Part shown: positions 8,412-16,795 of the stretch, in pieces
Layout: every line of letters starts with the position of its first letter
How positions within the stretch are numbered: position 1 is the first letter of the stretch
Assembly (NCBI RefSeq): GCF_005870025.1
Contig: NZ_VATA01000015.1
Location: 1 to 64,000, forward strand
Length of the DNA: 64,000 nt
DNA from: Poseidonocella sp. HB161398
GTDB taxonomy: Bacteria > Pseudomonadota > Alphaproteobacteria > Rhodobacterales > Rhodobacteraceae
Direction of reading: 5' to 3'
Program-made: the position numbers and the translations under genes
Notes under the pieces: generated by a model
The model's database searches: none
The model's input: only the letters and a program-made list of their open reading frames with translations
Told to the model about the DNA's origin: nothing

Positions 8412-9713
8412 TCACAGGAAGCCCAGGAGCCGCGGGAGGGTGAGGGAGATGGCCGGCACGTAGGTCACGAGCAGCAGCACCACGAGGTTGGAGATCAGGA
8501 AGGGCACCGCGGCGCGCACGATCCGCCCGAGCGGCACGCCCGAGATCGACGAGCCGAGATAGAGCGCCAGCCCGTAGGGCGGCGTGATCAGCCCGATCAT
8601 CACGTTGACGACCATGATGACGCCGAAATGCACCGGATCGACGCCCATCGAGGCGAGAAGCGGCGTGAAGAGCGGCGCGAAGAGCAGGAGCTGTACCGAG
8701 TCCGAGACCCAGAGCCCGTTCACCAGGAAGAACAGGTTCAGCACCAGGAGCAGCATCCAGGGCTGCAGGTTCGCGGCCTCGACCATCGCCTGCAGCTCGG
8801 AGGGCACGCGCTCGTTCGCCAGCACCCAGGAGATGATCGTTGCGAAGCCGACGATCAGGTAGACCGAGGCCGAGGTCCGCGCCGAGCGGTCGAGGATCGC
8901 CCAGAGCTCCTTCAGCGACAGGTTGCGGTAGGCCAGCGCGCCGATCACCAGCCCGTAGGCCACCGCGATGGCCGCGGCCTCGGTCGCGGTGAAGATGCCG
9001 CCGACGATGCCGCCGATGATGATGAGCGGCATGAAGATCGCCCAGAAGGCATGCAGGACGATGCCGGCGGCGACCTTCAGGTTCAGCCCCTGGATCGGGT
9101 TGCGGGCGAAGTTGCGGCGCTTGGCGATCACGTAGATCACCGCCATCTGGAAGAGCCCCAGCATCATGCCGGGCACGGCGCCCGCCAGGAACAGCGCGGC
9201 GATCGAGGTATTGGTCAGCGCCGAGAACATGATGAGCGGGATCGAGGGCGGGATGATCGGCCCCTGGATCGCCGAGGAGACGGTGACGGCGGCGGCGAAG
9301 TCCTTCTCGTAGCCGTCCTTCTCCATCATCTTCATCTCGACCGGTCCCAGCGCCGAGATGTCGGCCAGCGCCGAGCCCGAGACGCCCGAGAACATCATCG
9401 AGCCGACGACGTTCACATAGGCCAGCCCGCCGCGCAGGCGGCCGACCATCAGCCGCGACAGGTTCACCAGCCGGTCGGTCATGCCGATCGCGGTCATGAT
9501 CTCGCCGGCGATGATGAAGAGCGGGATGGACAGCCAGATGAACACGTCCATGCCGGTGAAGAACTTGTGGGCATAGACGTCGAGCATGGCGGTCATGCCC
9601 GGCTTGACGAAGAAATAGGCCAGGCCCGCAAAGCCGATGGCGAAGATCACCGGGCTGCCCAGCACCATGAGGCCGAGCATTAGCCCCAGGGTAATCAGTA
9701 GCGGATGCTCCAT
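8412..9713 (-). CDS. dctM: TRAP transporter large permease subunit (DctM family)
   Basis: The 433-residue integral membrane protein is hydrophobic throughout, with about 12 predicted segments. It carries the family stretch FSGVSGSALADISALGPVEM near residues 110-130 and QGPIIPPSIPLIMF near 150. DctM subunits form the Na+-driven carboxylate channel of TRAP systems in the inner membrane. It lies one base after dctQ and before the aldolase gene, in one operon with dctP. The substrate is set by DctP, and the neighbours suggest a hydroxy or oxo carboxylate. Confidence 0.92.
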   Translation of the reverse strand: MEHPLLITLGLMLGLMVLGSPVIFAIGFAGLAYFFVKPGMTAMLDVYAHKFFTGMDVFIWLSIPLFIIAGEIMTAIGMTDRLVNLSRLMVGRLRGGLAYVNVVGSMMFSGVSGSALADISALGPVEMKMMEKDGYEKDFAAAVTVSSAIQGPIIPPSIPLIMFSALTNTSIAALFLAGAVPGMMLGLFQMAVIYVIAKRRNFARNPIQGLNLKVAAGIVLHAFWAIFMPLIIIGGIVGGIFTATEAAAIAVAYGLVIGALAYRNLSLKELWAILDRSARTSASVYLIVGFATIISWVLANERVPSELQAMVEAANLQPWMLLLVLNLFFLVNGLWVSDSVQLLLFAPLFTPLLASMGVDPVHFGVIMVVNVMIGLITPPYGLALYLGSSISGVPLGRIVRAAVPFLISNLVVLLLVTYVPAISLTLPRLLGFL

Positions 9714-9714
9714 G

Positions 9715-10230
9715 TCAGACCTCGGCGTTCAGGATGGAGGGGCCGGTCCGCGGCGTGCCGCGCACCAGGTCGCGGATCGCCAGCACGACCATGTGGAACA
9801 TCATCAGCGCGCCGCCCACCGGCACCGCGAGGTAGATCCAGAAGAAGGAGATGCCGAGCGTCACGGAGGTGCGGCGCTGGCCGAAGAGGGCGTTTTCCCA
9901 GCCTTTCCAGACCAGCACGAAGAGCAGCCCGGCCAGCAGCAGGCGGAACAGCGCGTTGCGGATCGACAGCGCCCGCTCGGGCCAGAAATGGTCGAAGAAA
10001 TCGACGCGCACCAGCTGCTCGTCCTTCACCAGCAGGCTGCCGGCCAGCATCACCGTCCAGATCATCAGGTAGCGCGCGGCCTCCTCGGGCCAGGGCAGCG
10101 AGGCGTTGAAGACATAGCGCAGCACGACCTGGAGGATCAGGCAGAAGGCGACGCCGACGAGGGTCAGCCGCGAGATGGCCGACGTGACGAGCCCGAGCCC
10201 GTCCGCCAGCCGTTCGAGGGTGTTCAGCAT
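9715..10230 (-). CDS. dctQ: TRAP transporter small permease subunit (DctQ family)
   Basis: The 171-residue protein has four hydrophobic segments, with FCLILQVVLRYVFNASLPWPEEAARYLMIW as the family's conserved membrane and loop region in two consecutive parts (residues about 28-58). It is the small membrane subunit that pairs with DctM. It lies 109 bases after dctP, a gap that holds a stem-loop, and one base before dctM. Confidence 0.9.
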   Translation of the reverse strand: MLNTLERLADGLGLVTSAISRLTLVGVAFCLILQVVLRYVFNASLPWPEEAARYLMIWTVMLAGSLLVKDEQLVRVDFFDHFWPERALSIRNALFRLLLAGLLFVLVWKGWENALFGQRRTSVTLGISFFWIYLAVPVGGALMMFHMVVLAIRDLVRGTPRTGPSILNAEV

Positions 10231-10282
10231 GGATTTCTCCGCATCTGGCCGCGGACGGCCGGGTCGAAGGGGAAAGGCGCGC

Positions 10283-10321
10283 CCCGCGCCGGACCGGGAA
10301 GAGAGCGACCGGCGGCGCGGG
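10283..10321 (-). other. Stem-loop after the dctP gene
   Basis: The arms CCCGCGCCGG (10283-10292) and CCGGCGGCGCGGG (10309-10321) pair over 10 bases with a small bulge and a 16-base loop. No T-run follows. It sits between dctP and dctQ, as expected for a structure that protects the abundant binding-protein mRNA or reduces read-through. Confidence 0.55.
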
Positions 10322-10339
10322 ACGCGCGGGGCATCGGCC

Positions 10340-11365
10340 TTACTCGGCCTGGGCGTCGGCCACGGCCGATTTCAGCGCGTCGATCATGTCCTGGCCGACG
10401 ATGTCGGCGAGGATCGCCTCCACCGGGGCCTGCACCTTGTCGACGAACATCTGGAACTCTTCCGGAGTCGGCTGGTAGATCTCGACGCCGGCATCCTCGA
10501 TCACGGCGAGGTCCTGGGATTCCTTGGCCTTGACGATGCCGAGCAGCGCGAAGGCCGCCTCGTCCGCCGCCTCGTCGATCGTCGCCTTCACGCTGTCGGG
10601 CAGCGACTGATAGTAGTCCTCGTTCATCGCCACGATCGGCATGTTGATGAGGTGATGGTCGAGCGTGTAGTACTTCTGCACTTCCTGCAGGTTCGCCATC
10701 AGCATGGTGTAGGGCGCGTTCTCCTGGCCGTCGACCACGCCGGTCTGCAGCGAGGAATAGAGCTCGGACCAGGCGATCGGGGTCGGGTTGGCGCCGAGCG
10801 CCTCGACCATCGCGACATGGATCGGGATCTGCTGGGTGCGCACCTTCATGCCGACCATGTCCTCGGGCGTCTTGATCAGCTTGGTCGAGCTGGAGAAGTT
10901 GCGGAAGGCGGAGGGCAGGTAGCTGATGATGCGGACGCCGGAATCCTCGGCGATGCGGTCGGCCAGCATGTCGCCGAAGGGCCCGTCCATCACCTTGCGC
11001 GCGATCTGCGTGTTCGGGAAGACATAGGGCATTTCCAGCACGGCGGCGACGTCGGTATAGGCCTGCAGGTGACCGGCGCTGATCCCGGCCACGACCTGCA
11101 GCGAGCCGCGGGCGGTCTGCTCCAGCAGCGACTCCAGGTCGCCGAGCTGGCCGTTGGGGAACACCTGCAGCTCGTACTCGCCGCCGGTCTGCGCCTTCAG
11201 GATGGAGTTGAAGACCTCGGTATAGGCCCAGTAGACATTCTCGAGCAGGTCGCCTTCGCCGTCGACGGTGGCGAAGCGGATGGTATCGGCCTGCGCCGGG
11301 ACGACGGCGCCCGCCAGCGCGATCCCTGCGGCGAACGTGCCGGCCTTGAGGGTGTTGAGAAGCAT
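10340..11365 (-). CDS. dctP: TRAP solute-binding protein (DctP family)
   Basis: The 341-residue periplasmic protein has a signal peptide of about 26 residues ending VVPAQA before DTIRFATV. The DctP core follows, including MKVRTQQIPIHVAMVEALGA (near residue 175), where the Arg binds the substrate carboxylate, and the WSELYSSLQTGVVDGQENAP block. It captures an organic acid for DctQM. The ATG at 11365 has AAGGAC upstream. It is first in the leftward operon and divergent from the XRE-cupin regulator across 320 bases. The ligand is unknown. Confidence 0.92.
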   Translation of the reverse strand: MLLNTLKAGTFAAGIALAGAVVPAQADTIRFATVDGEGDLLENVYWAYTEVFNSILKAQTGGEYELQVFPNGQLGDLESLLEQTARGSLQVVAGISAGHLQAYTDVAAVLEMPYVFPNTQIARKVMDGPFGDMLADRIAEDSGVRIISYLPSAFRNFSSSTKLIKTPEDMVGMKVRTQQIPIHVAMVEALGANPTPIAWSELYSSLQTGVVDGQENAPYTMLMANLQEVQKYYTLDHHLINMPIVAMNEDYYQSLPDSVKATIDEAADEAAFALLGIVKAKESQDLAVIEDAGVEIYQPTPEEFQMFVDKVQAPVEAILADIVGQDMIDALKSAVADAQAE

Positions 11366-11685
11366 GGGTCGGTCCTTCCTGTTGTCGGATCGGCGTATCG
11401 GTTCGGCCTCGGCCCCGTGGCGGGCTTGGCCTGTTCTTGTCCTTGCCTCTCCAATGCGCGGGGCTTCGGCATTTTCGTCAATGATTTTTCGCAAAGGAAA
11501 TGGTTTTCCATGATAGTACCTCGATTGGAGGCTAAAATATGGGCAGATGCCGCGGAAGAACGCCCAGAATGCCAGCTTTTCGGCAGGTTCCAGGCAGAAT
11601 CTGCAATATGCGCTGTTTCGGATAGTGGAATTCCTTTCGCCATCCTCGCTAGTCTCGGAGCAGGCAGGCAGGAAAGGACGCGCTG
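11366..11685. promoter_or_regulatory. 320-base divergent control region between dctP and the XRE-cupin gene
   Basis: This region is markedly more AT-rich than its flanks and has no gene. It holds several small dyads. Overlapping GGAAA-TGGT-TTTCC and ATGG-TTTT-CCAT cover 11496-11511, GCAGA-A-TCTGC covers 11594-11604 and GGAATTCC covers 11627-11634. TAAAAT at 11533-11538 could be a -10 box towards the regulator, but no good -35 matches it. The region must contain promoters for both arms of the hydroxy-acid unit and is the likely binding site of the XRE regulator. Confidence 0.5.
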
Positions 11686-12321
11686 ATGGAGACCAACGGG
11701 AACGAGCTGATGGGAGTGGCCGAGCCGGCCCCGGCCGCCCTGCGACGGCGCTCCGGCGGGCCCGAGGACGGGCTGGCGCGGCAGATCGAGACGCTGCGGC
11801 GCGACCGCGCGATGTCGCTGCAGGCGCTGGCCAAGGCCTCGGGCGTGGCGGCGTCCACCCTGTCGAAGATCGAGCGCAACGAGCTGTCACCCACGGTCGC
11901 CACGCTGCAGAAGATCGTCGCCGGGCTCGATATCGAGATGTCCCAGCTCTTCGAGGAGGTGCCGAAGACCGAGCCGGTGCAGGGCCGCCGCGTAGTGACC
12001 CGTGCGGGCCAGGGCACGCCGCATACCTCGCAGAGCTGTGCCAACGTGCTGCTCTGCGCGGAGATGAAGAACAAGAAGATGGTGCCGATACTGACCCGGG
12101 TGACGGCGCGCGACCTCGAGGCCGACTACCCTGCCCTGCCGCGCTCGGATGACGAGGTCTTCCTGATGGTGCTGAAGGGGCGGATGCTGCTGCATTCGGG
12201 CGCCTACCAGCCGCTGGAGATGGGGCCGGGCGACTCGGTCTACTACGACGCCTCCGCCGGCCATGCCTGGACCTCGATCGGGCCCGAGGATGCCGAGGTC
12301 GTCTGGGTCATGACCGCATGA
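11686..12321 (+). CDS. XRE-family regulator with C-terminal cupin sensor domain
   Basis: The protein is 211 residues. Residues about 33-85 form a lambda-repressor-like HTH (MSLQALAKASGVAASTLSKI, then ERNELSPTVATLQKI). Residues about 140-210 form a small cupin barrel (MVLKGRMLLHSG, EMGPGDSVYYDAS) that usually binds a small metabolite. Such HTH-cupin proteins often repress the catabolic operon beside them. Its ATG is preceded by AGGAAAGGA. It overlaps the next gene by 4 bases (ATGA), so it is co-expressed with the hydroxy-acid oxidase. Position makes it the likely controller of both arms of the unit. Confidence 0.9.
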   Translation: METNGNELMGVAEPAPAALRRRSGGPEDGLARQIETLRRDRAMSLQALAKASGVAASTLSKIERNELSPTVATLQKIVAGLDIEMSQLFEEVPKTEPVQGRRVVTRAGQGTPHTSQSCANVLLCAEMKNKKMVPILTRVTARDLEADYPALPRSDDEVFLMVLKGRMLLHSGAYQPLEMGPGDSVYYDASAGHAWTSIGPEDAEVVWVMTA

Positions 12322-13493
12322 CACCGGCGCCGGGCCCGGCGCTGCGCAGCTTCGAGGCCTGGCGCCGCCAGGCCCGCCGCCGCCTGCCGCGGGGCCTTTT
12401 CGACTATATCGACCGCGGCGTCGGTGCCGAGATCGCGCTGGCGCGCGACCGCGCCCGGCTGGACGCGGCGACGATTACCCCGCGGATGCTGCAGGGCGAC
12501 CGGCCGGTCGAGACCGGCTGCGAGATCCTCGGAACGCCGATGGCCGCGCCGGTCGTGATCGCCCCGACTGCCATGGCCGGGCTCGTCGCCCGCGACGGCG
12601 AGATCGCGCTGGCGCGTGCTGCGGCAGGGGCCGGCCTGCCCTTCTGCCTCTCCACCCAGTCGATCACCCCGATCGGCGCGATCCGGGCCGCGGTGCCCGA
12701 GGCGCGGATCTGGTTCCAGCTCTATTGCTGGGCCGAGATGGACCTGACTTATGCGCTGATGCGCCAGGCCGCGGATCATGGCGCCGAGGTGCTGGTGCCG
12801 ACGGTCGACACGCCGGTCGCCTCGCGCAAGGACTGGAACATCCGCCGCGGCTTCGGCATGCCCTTCCGCTGGCGCGCGCCGACGGTGATCGACATCGCGC
12901 TGCACCTGCCCTGGGCCTGCCGGGTGATCCTGCCGGAGCTGCTGCGCGGCGGCATGCCGGCCTATGGCCACTATCCCGAGGGCAGCCGCCCCACCCTGAC
13001 CCGCAGCGCCGCCGATCCGCGCGTCGCGCTGCGCCCGGCGCTGAGCTGGGAGGACATCGCCCGGATCCGCGAGCGCTGGCCCGGCCGGCTGCTGCTGAAG
13101 GGCATCTGCCATCCCGAGGACGCCGAACGCGCTGCGGCGCTCGGGGCCGACGGGATCGTCGTCTCCTCCCATGGCGGGCGGAATTTCGACCCCTGCCCCG
13201 CGCCGATCGACCTGCTGCCGGAGATCCGCGCCGCGGCGGGCTCCCGGCTGGAAGTCATGGCCGATAGCGGCGTGCGCCGTGGCAGCGACGTGCTGAAATA
13301 CCTCCACGCCGGGGCCGCTGGGGTGATGACCGGGCGGCTGCCTCTCTGGGGACTGGCTGCGGCCGGCGCGCCCGGTGCCGCGGCCGCGCTGGCCGGGCTC
13401 CTGCAGGAGCTGGAGGAGGCGATGGCGCTCTCGGGGCTGCGCCGCGAGGATCTGCCAGGGCTCGTGCCGTCGGCCCCGGAGCCGGCCGCCTAA
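12318..13493 (+). CDS. FMN-dependent L-2-hydroxyacid oxidase/dehydrogenase (LldD family)
   Basis: The 391-residue TIM-barrel flavoenzyme oxidises L-2-hydroxy acids such as lactate, glycolate or mandelate. It has the catalytic His285 in SSHGGRNFD, an FMN lysine in LLKGI, the active-site Tyr in FDYIDRG near the N-terminus and TGRLPLWGL near the C-terminus. The family signature is SNHGGRQLD, so Ser replaces Asn and NF replaces QL. No membrane segment is evident. It is coupled to the XRE-cupin gene by an ATGA overlap and followed by a 183-base gap with tandem repeats. With the two FAD enzymes specific for D-isomers, the unit covers both stereoisomers of a hydroxy acid. Confidence 0.9.
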   Translation: MTPAPGPALRSFEAWRRQARRRLPRGLFDYIDRGVGAEIALARDRARLDAATITPRMLQGDRPVETGCEILGTPMAAPVVIAPTAMAGLVARDGEIALARAAAGAGLPFCLSTQSITPIGAIRAAVPEARIWFQLYCWAEMDLTYALMRQAADHGAEVLVPTVDTPVASRKDWNIRRGFGMPFRWRAPTVIDIALHLPWACRVILPELLRGGMPAYGHYPEGSRPTLTRSAADPRVALRPALSWEDIARIRERWPGRLLLKGICHPEDAERAAALGADGIVVSSHGGRNFDPCPAPIDLLPEIRAAAGSRLEVMADSGVRRGSDVLKYLHAGAAGVMTGRLPLWGLAAAGAPGAAAALAGLLQELEEAMALSGLRREDLPGLVPSAPEPAA

Positions 13494-13560
13494 GAAAGCT
13501 GCCCCGAAGGCGGCCGCCTGAGAAAGCGGCCCCGGAGGCCGCCGCCTGAAAAAGCAGCGC
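13485..13560 (+). repeat. 28-base tandem repeats that form alternative hairpins
   Basis: Units start at 13485, 13513 and 13541 (the third is partial). The first two match at about 24 of 28 bases. A decayed copy is visible inside the end of the oxidase gene. In unit 2, GCGGCC at 13526-13531 can pair with GGCCGC upstream (13512-13517, loop CTGAGAAA) or with GGCCGC downstream (13537-13542, loop CCGGA). The two hairpins exclude each other. The array lies between the oxidase and the second aldolase gene. Confidence 0.7.
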
Positions 13561-13573
13561 GCAGGGTCGGGTA

Positions 13574-13587
13574 TTGCCTAAAGGCAA
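13574..13587. promoter_or_regulatory. Dyad TTGCC-TAAA-GGCAA upstream of the second aldolase gene
   Basis: A 5-base-arm inverted repeat sits in a short AT-rich patch 90 bases before the aldolase start at 13677. It lies after the tandem repeats, so it may mark a secondary promoter or operator for the aldolase-dehydrogenase pair. I see no clear -35/-10. Confidence 0.35.
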
Positions 13588-13676
13588 CGAAAATTTCCGA
13601 TCCGACACAGTTTCCCCTTTGCGCCTGCCCCCGGCGGGCGCAGAACGGGGCTAGGACAACAGGAAGGACTGCCGCC

Positions 13677-14600
13677 ATGCTGAGACTCTCCGGCATCATC
13701 ACCGCCACGCCGACGCCGCTTCTGGCGGATGGCCGCATCGACCGCGCCGCCGCGGCGCGGCTGGCCGAGCGGCTGGTCGCCGCGGGCGCGCAAGGCATCG
13801 CCCCGATCGGCGGCACTGGCGAGGCGACCGCGCTGACGCCGGACCAGCGGCTGGAAATGCTGGAGGCGACGCTCGAGGCCGTGGCGGGCCGCGTGCCGGT
13901 GATCGCGGGCATCCTGACCCCGGGGATCGGCGAGACGCTGGCCGCGGCGCGCGCCTATGAGGCGGCCGGCGCCGACATGCTGATGGTGGTCACGCCCTAT
14001 TACGCGCGCCCGACCCAGGCGGGGATCCTCGACTACTACAAGGCCGTCTCGGACGCCTCGGTCCTGCCGCAGATGCTCTATGAAATCCCCTACCGCACCG
14101 GCATCGACCTGGAGGCGGAGACCGTCGCCGCGCTGGGGCGCGAGACCCGCGTCACCGCGATGAAGGCGTGCTCGCCCAGCCTGCCGCACCAGATGCGCAC
14201 GGTCGCGCTGGCCGGGGCCGATATCGACATCCTCTCGGGCGAGGAGAACGTCTATCCGGTCCATGTCGCGATGGGCGCCAAGGGCGGGCTGCTGGCGACC
14301 TCCTGCCTCTTCCCGCGGGCCTGGGCGCGGATCCACGCGCTGGCCTCTTCGGGGCAGATGGCGGAGGCCACCGCGCTGCACCGGCGGCTGATGCCCTATG
14401 TCGGGACGCTTTTCAGCGAGCACAATCCCGTGCCGCTGCGCGCCGCGATGGAGATCCTGGGCGAGCCGCAGGGCGATCCGCTGCCGCCCCTTCGCCCGGC
14501 CTCGGAGGCGACCCGCGCGCGGCTGCGCGCCGAGCTGCCCGAGGCGCTGGCGCTGGAGGAAGACTGCGCCGCGGCGGCGCTGGCCGGAGCAGCTGCATGA
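13677..14600 (+). CDS. DapA-family class I aldolase/synthase, copy 2
   Basis: The 307-residue DHDPS/NAL-superfamily protein has Schiff-base Lys163 in VTAMKACS, GGTGE near residue 42, VTPYYARP near 103 and YEIPYRTG near 131. It shares the GGTGE variant with copy 1 (7478-8380) but differs widely in sequence, so the two are old paralogues with perhaps different substrates. AGGAAGGA precedes the ATG. Its last codons overlap the next gene as ATGA, the same coupling as in copy 1. It probably cleaves a 4-hydroxy-2-oxo acid to pyruvate and an aldehyde. That is inference from family and context. Confidence 0.85.
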   Translation: MLRLSGIITATPTPLLADGRIDRAAAARLAERLVAAGAQGIAPIGGTGEATALTPDQRLEMLEATLEAVAGRVPVIAGILTPGIGETLAAARAYEAAGADMLMVVTPYYARPTQAGILDYYKAVSDASVLPQMLYEIPYRTGIDLEAETVAALGRETRVTAMKACSPSLPHQMRTVALAGADIDILSGEENVYPVHVAMGAKGGLLATSCLFPRAWARIHALASSGQMAEATALHRRLMPYVGTLFSEHNPVPLRAAMEILGEPQGDPLPPLRPASEATRARLRAELPEALALEEDCAAAALAGAAA

Positions 14601-16012
14601 CCCCGTTCGACGCGCGGCTCGCCGCCATTCCGGATGTCACCGTGCTGACCGGCGAAGAGGAGATGGCGCCGCATTTCACCGACTGGCGCCGCCGCTATTC
14701 CGGCCGCGCCCGCGCGGTGGCCTTTCCCGGCACGGTCGAGGCGGTGGCGGCGGTGGTCCGGCTCTGCCACGAGACCGGCACCCCGGTCTGGCCGCAGGGC
14801 GGCAATACCGGCATCTGCGGCGGCTCGGTGCCGGGCGGCGACGGGGCGGGGATCGTGCTGTGCCTCGGGCGGCTGAACCGCATCCGCGACGTCTCGCCCG
14901 GCGATGACAGCATCACCGTCGATGCCGGGGTCACGCTGCAGGCGGTGCAGGAGGCGGCGGAAGGCATCGGCCGGCTCTTTCCGCTGTCGCTCGGCGCCGA
15001 GGGCAGCTGCCAGATCGGCGGCAATATCGCGACCAATGCCGGCGGCACCGCGGTGGTGCGCTACGGCACGATGCGCGACCTGGTGCTGGGGGTCGAGGCG
15101 GTGCTGGCCGACGGCACGGTCTGGAACGGGCTGCGGTCGCTGCGCAAGAACAATACCGGGCTCGACCTGAAGCAGCTGATGATCGGCACCGAAGGGACGC
15201 TCGGGATCGTCACCGGCGCGACGCTGCGGCTGTTCCCGCGACCGGTCTCGCGGGTGACGGCGCTTCTGCATTTCACCTCGGCCGCGGAGGTGCTGGAGAC
15301 CGCGCAGGCGATGCGCGCCGCCTTCCCCGGCGAGGTCGATGCGCTGGAACTGCTGTCGGCCAGCCAGGTGGAGATCGTCGCCCGGCATTTTCCGCAGCTC
15401 GCCCTGCCCCTGCCCGGGGGCGCGGCCTGGTCGCTGCTGGTCGAGATCGCGGGCGGGCGCGCGGAAGAGGAGATGCTCGACGGGCTGGCCGCGGCGCTGG
15501 AGCCGATGCTGGAGGCGGGCACGCTGGTCGATGCGGTGATCGGCCAGAACGCCCGCCAGCGCGAGGCGATCTGGGCGCAGCGCCATACCGTGACCGAGGC
15601 GAATGTCCGCGAGGGGATGGGGCTGACCCATGACATCGCGGTGCCGATCGCGCGGATCGGCGATTTCCTGGCGGAAGCGGAGGCGATGCTGGCCGAGCAC
15701 TATCCGCAGGCCCGCCAGGTGGTGGTCAGCCATGTCGGCGACGGCAACCTGCACTGGATCGCGATGTTCTCGCACGAAGACTGGGCCGGGATTCCCGATC
15801 CGGAGGCGGTGCAGGCCGATCTGGACCGGCGCGCCTATGACATCGCCCATGCGATGGGCGGCACCTTCAGTGCCGAGCATGGCGTGGGGTCGATCCATAT
15901 CGGCGAGATGCGCCGCTACAAGGACCCTGCCGAGCTGGCGCTGATGCGCACGGTGAAGGCGGCGCTCGACCCGGCGGGCATCCTCAATCCCGGGCGGGTG
16001 GTCCCGGCCTGA
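14597..16012 (+). CDS. FAD-linked D-2-hydroxyacid dehydrogenase, copy 2
   Basis: The 471-residue flavoenzyme has the FAD loop WPQGGNTGICGGSVP, QIGGNIATNAGGTA, then KNNTGLDLKQLMIGTEGTLG. The last is closer to the D-2-hydroxyglutarate dehydrogenase consensus than the matching part of copy 1. The cap domain has HVGDGNLHW (near residue 381) and SAEHGVGSI (near 425). It is the stronger of the two candidates for D-2-hydroxyglutarate oxidation after HglS, yet it is coupled to an aldolase. A GC hairpin at 16022-16043 follows the stop. Confidence 0.88.
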   Translation: MTPFDARLAAIPDVTVLTGEEEMAPHFTDWRRRYSGRARAVAFPGTVEAVAAVVRLCHETGTPVWPQGGNTGICGGSVPGGDGAGIVLCLGRLNRIRDVSPGDDSITVDAGVTLQAVQEAAEGIGRLFPLSLGAEGSCQIGGNIATNAGGTAVVRYGTMRDLVLGVEAVLADGTVWNGLRSLRKNNTGLDLKQLMIGTEGTLGIVTGATLRLFPRPVSRVTALLHFTSAAEVLETAQAMRAAFPGEVDALELLSASQVEIVARHFPQLALPLPGGAAWSLLVEIAGGRAEEEMLDGLAAALEPMLEAGTLVDAVIGQNARQREAIWAQRHTVTEANVREGMGLTHDIAVPIARIGDFLAEAEAMLAEHYPQARQVVVSHVGDGNLHWIAMFSHEDWAGIPDPEAVQADLDRRAYDIAHAMGGTFSAEHGVGSIHIGEMRRYKDPAELALMRTVKAALDPAGILNPGRVVPA

Positions 16013-16021
16013 GCCGCGGAG

Positions 16022-16043
16022 GCCCCGGCTCTGCGGCCGGGGC
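16022..16043. terminator. Bidirectional terminator-like hairpin between convergent genes
   Basis: Perfect arms GCCCCGGC (16022-16029) and GCCGGGGC (16036-16043) flank a 6-base loop. It occupies most of the 39-base gap between the rightward dehydrogenase and a leftward SDR gene. There is no T-run on either side. Confidence 0.6.
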
Positions 16044-16051
16044 GGGACGGC

Positions 16052-16795
16052 TCAGGTGACCCACTGGCCGCCCTCCACCGAGATGTCCTGGCCGGTGACG
16101 AAGCAGGGCTCGGAGAGCGCCAGGAAGCTGACCACCTGGGCGACATCGCCGGGCGTGCCGAGGCGGCCGAGGCTGATCCCCGCGGCCAGCTCGGCCTCGC
16201 GCGCGCCGATCATCGCGCCGGTCAGCTCCGTGCGGATCACGCCGGGGCAGACGGCGTTGACGAGGATGCGCGGCGCCAGCTCCTTGGCCAGCGCCCGGGT
16301 CATGCCGAGGAGCCCGGCCTTGGCGGTGGTATAGGCGAAGCGGCTGACCGCGCTCGTCACCCCGCCGGTATGGGCGTTCAGGCTCGACATCATCACGATC
16401 CGGCCCTCGGCCATGACGGGCAGCACCGCCTGCGTCCAGTTGAAGGCGCCCTTGAGATTGACCGCGATGGTGCGGTCGAATTCCTCTTCGGTGATCTCGG
16501 CGATGCCCTTCGGCTGGGATTTCCCGGCATTGCAGACCAGGATGTCGAGCCGCCCCCAATGCGCCTGCACCTCGCCCGCGATGCGGGCAGCGGCGGCGTG
16601 GTCGGCGACATCGGCCTCGTAGGTCAGCACGCGGGCGCCGAGCGCGGCGATCTCGGCGGCGGTGCGGGTGAGGTCCCCGGGGATCAGGTCGACCAGCACG
16701 ATATCCGCGCCCTTCGCCGCCAGATCGAGCGCGCAGCCCCGGCCGATGCCGCGGCCGCCGCCGGTGACGATGGCGACTTTCCTCTCAGACCGCAT
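16052..16795 (-). CDS. Short-chain dehydrogenase/reductase
   Basis: The 247-residue classical SDR has the cofactor motif TGGGRGIGRG near residue 10, an NAG segment (LVCNAGKS), the catalytic Tyr and Lys in YTTAKAG, and NAVCPGVIRTELT after it. ATG 16795 overlaps the end of the deacetylase gene by 11 bases. It is last in the ten-gene leftward operon that begins at 26495. It probably oxidises or reduces an alcohol/ketone made by the hydrolases upstream. The substrate is unknown. Confidence 0.87.
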   Translation of the reverse strand: MRSERKVAIVTGGGRGIGRGCALDLAAKGADIVLVDLIPGDLTRTAAEIAALGARVLTYEADVADHAAAARIAGEVQAHWGRLDILVCNAGKSQPKGIAEITEEEFDRTIAVNLKGAFNWTQAVLPVMAEGRIVMMSSLNAHTGGVTSAVSRFAYTTAKAGLLGMTRALAKELAPRILVNAVCPGVIRTELTGAMIGAREAELAAGISLGRLGTPGDVAQVVSFLALSEPCFVTGQDISVEGGQWVT

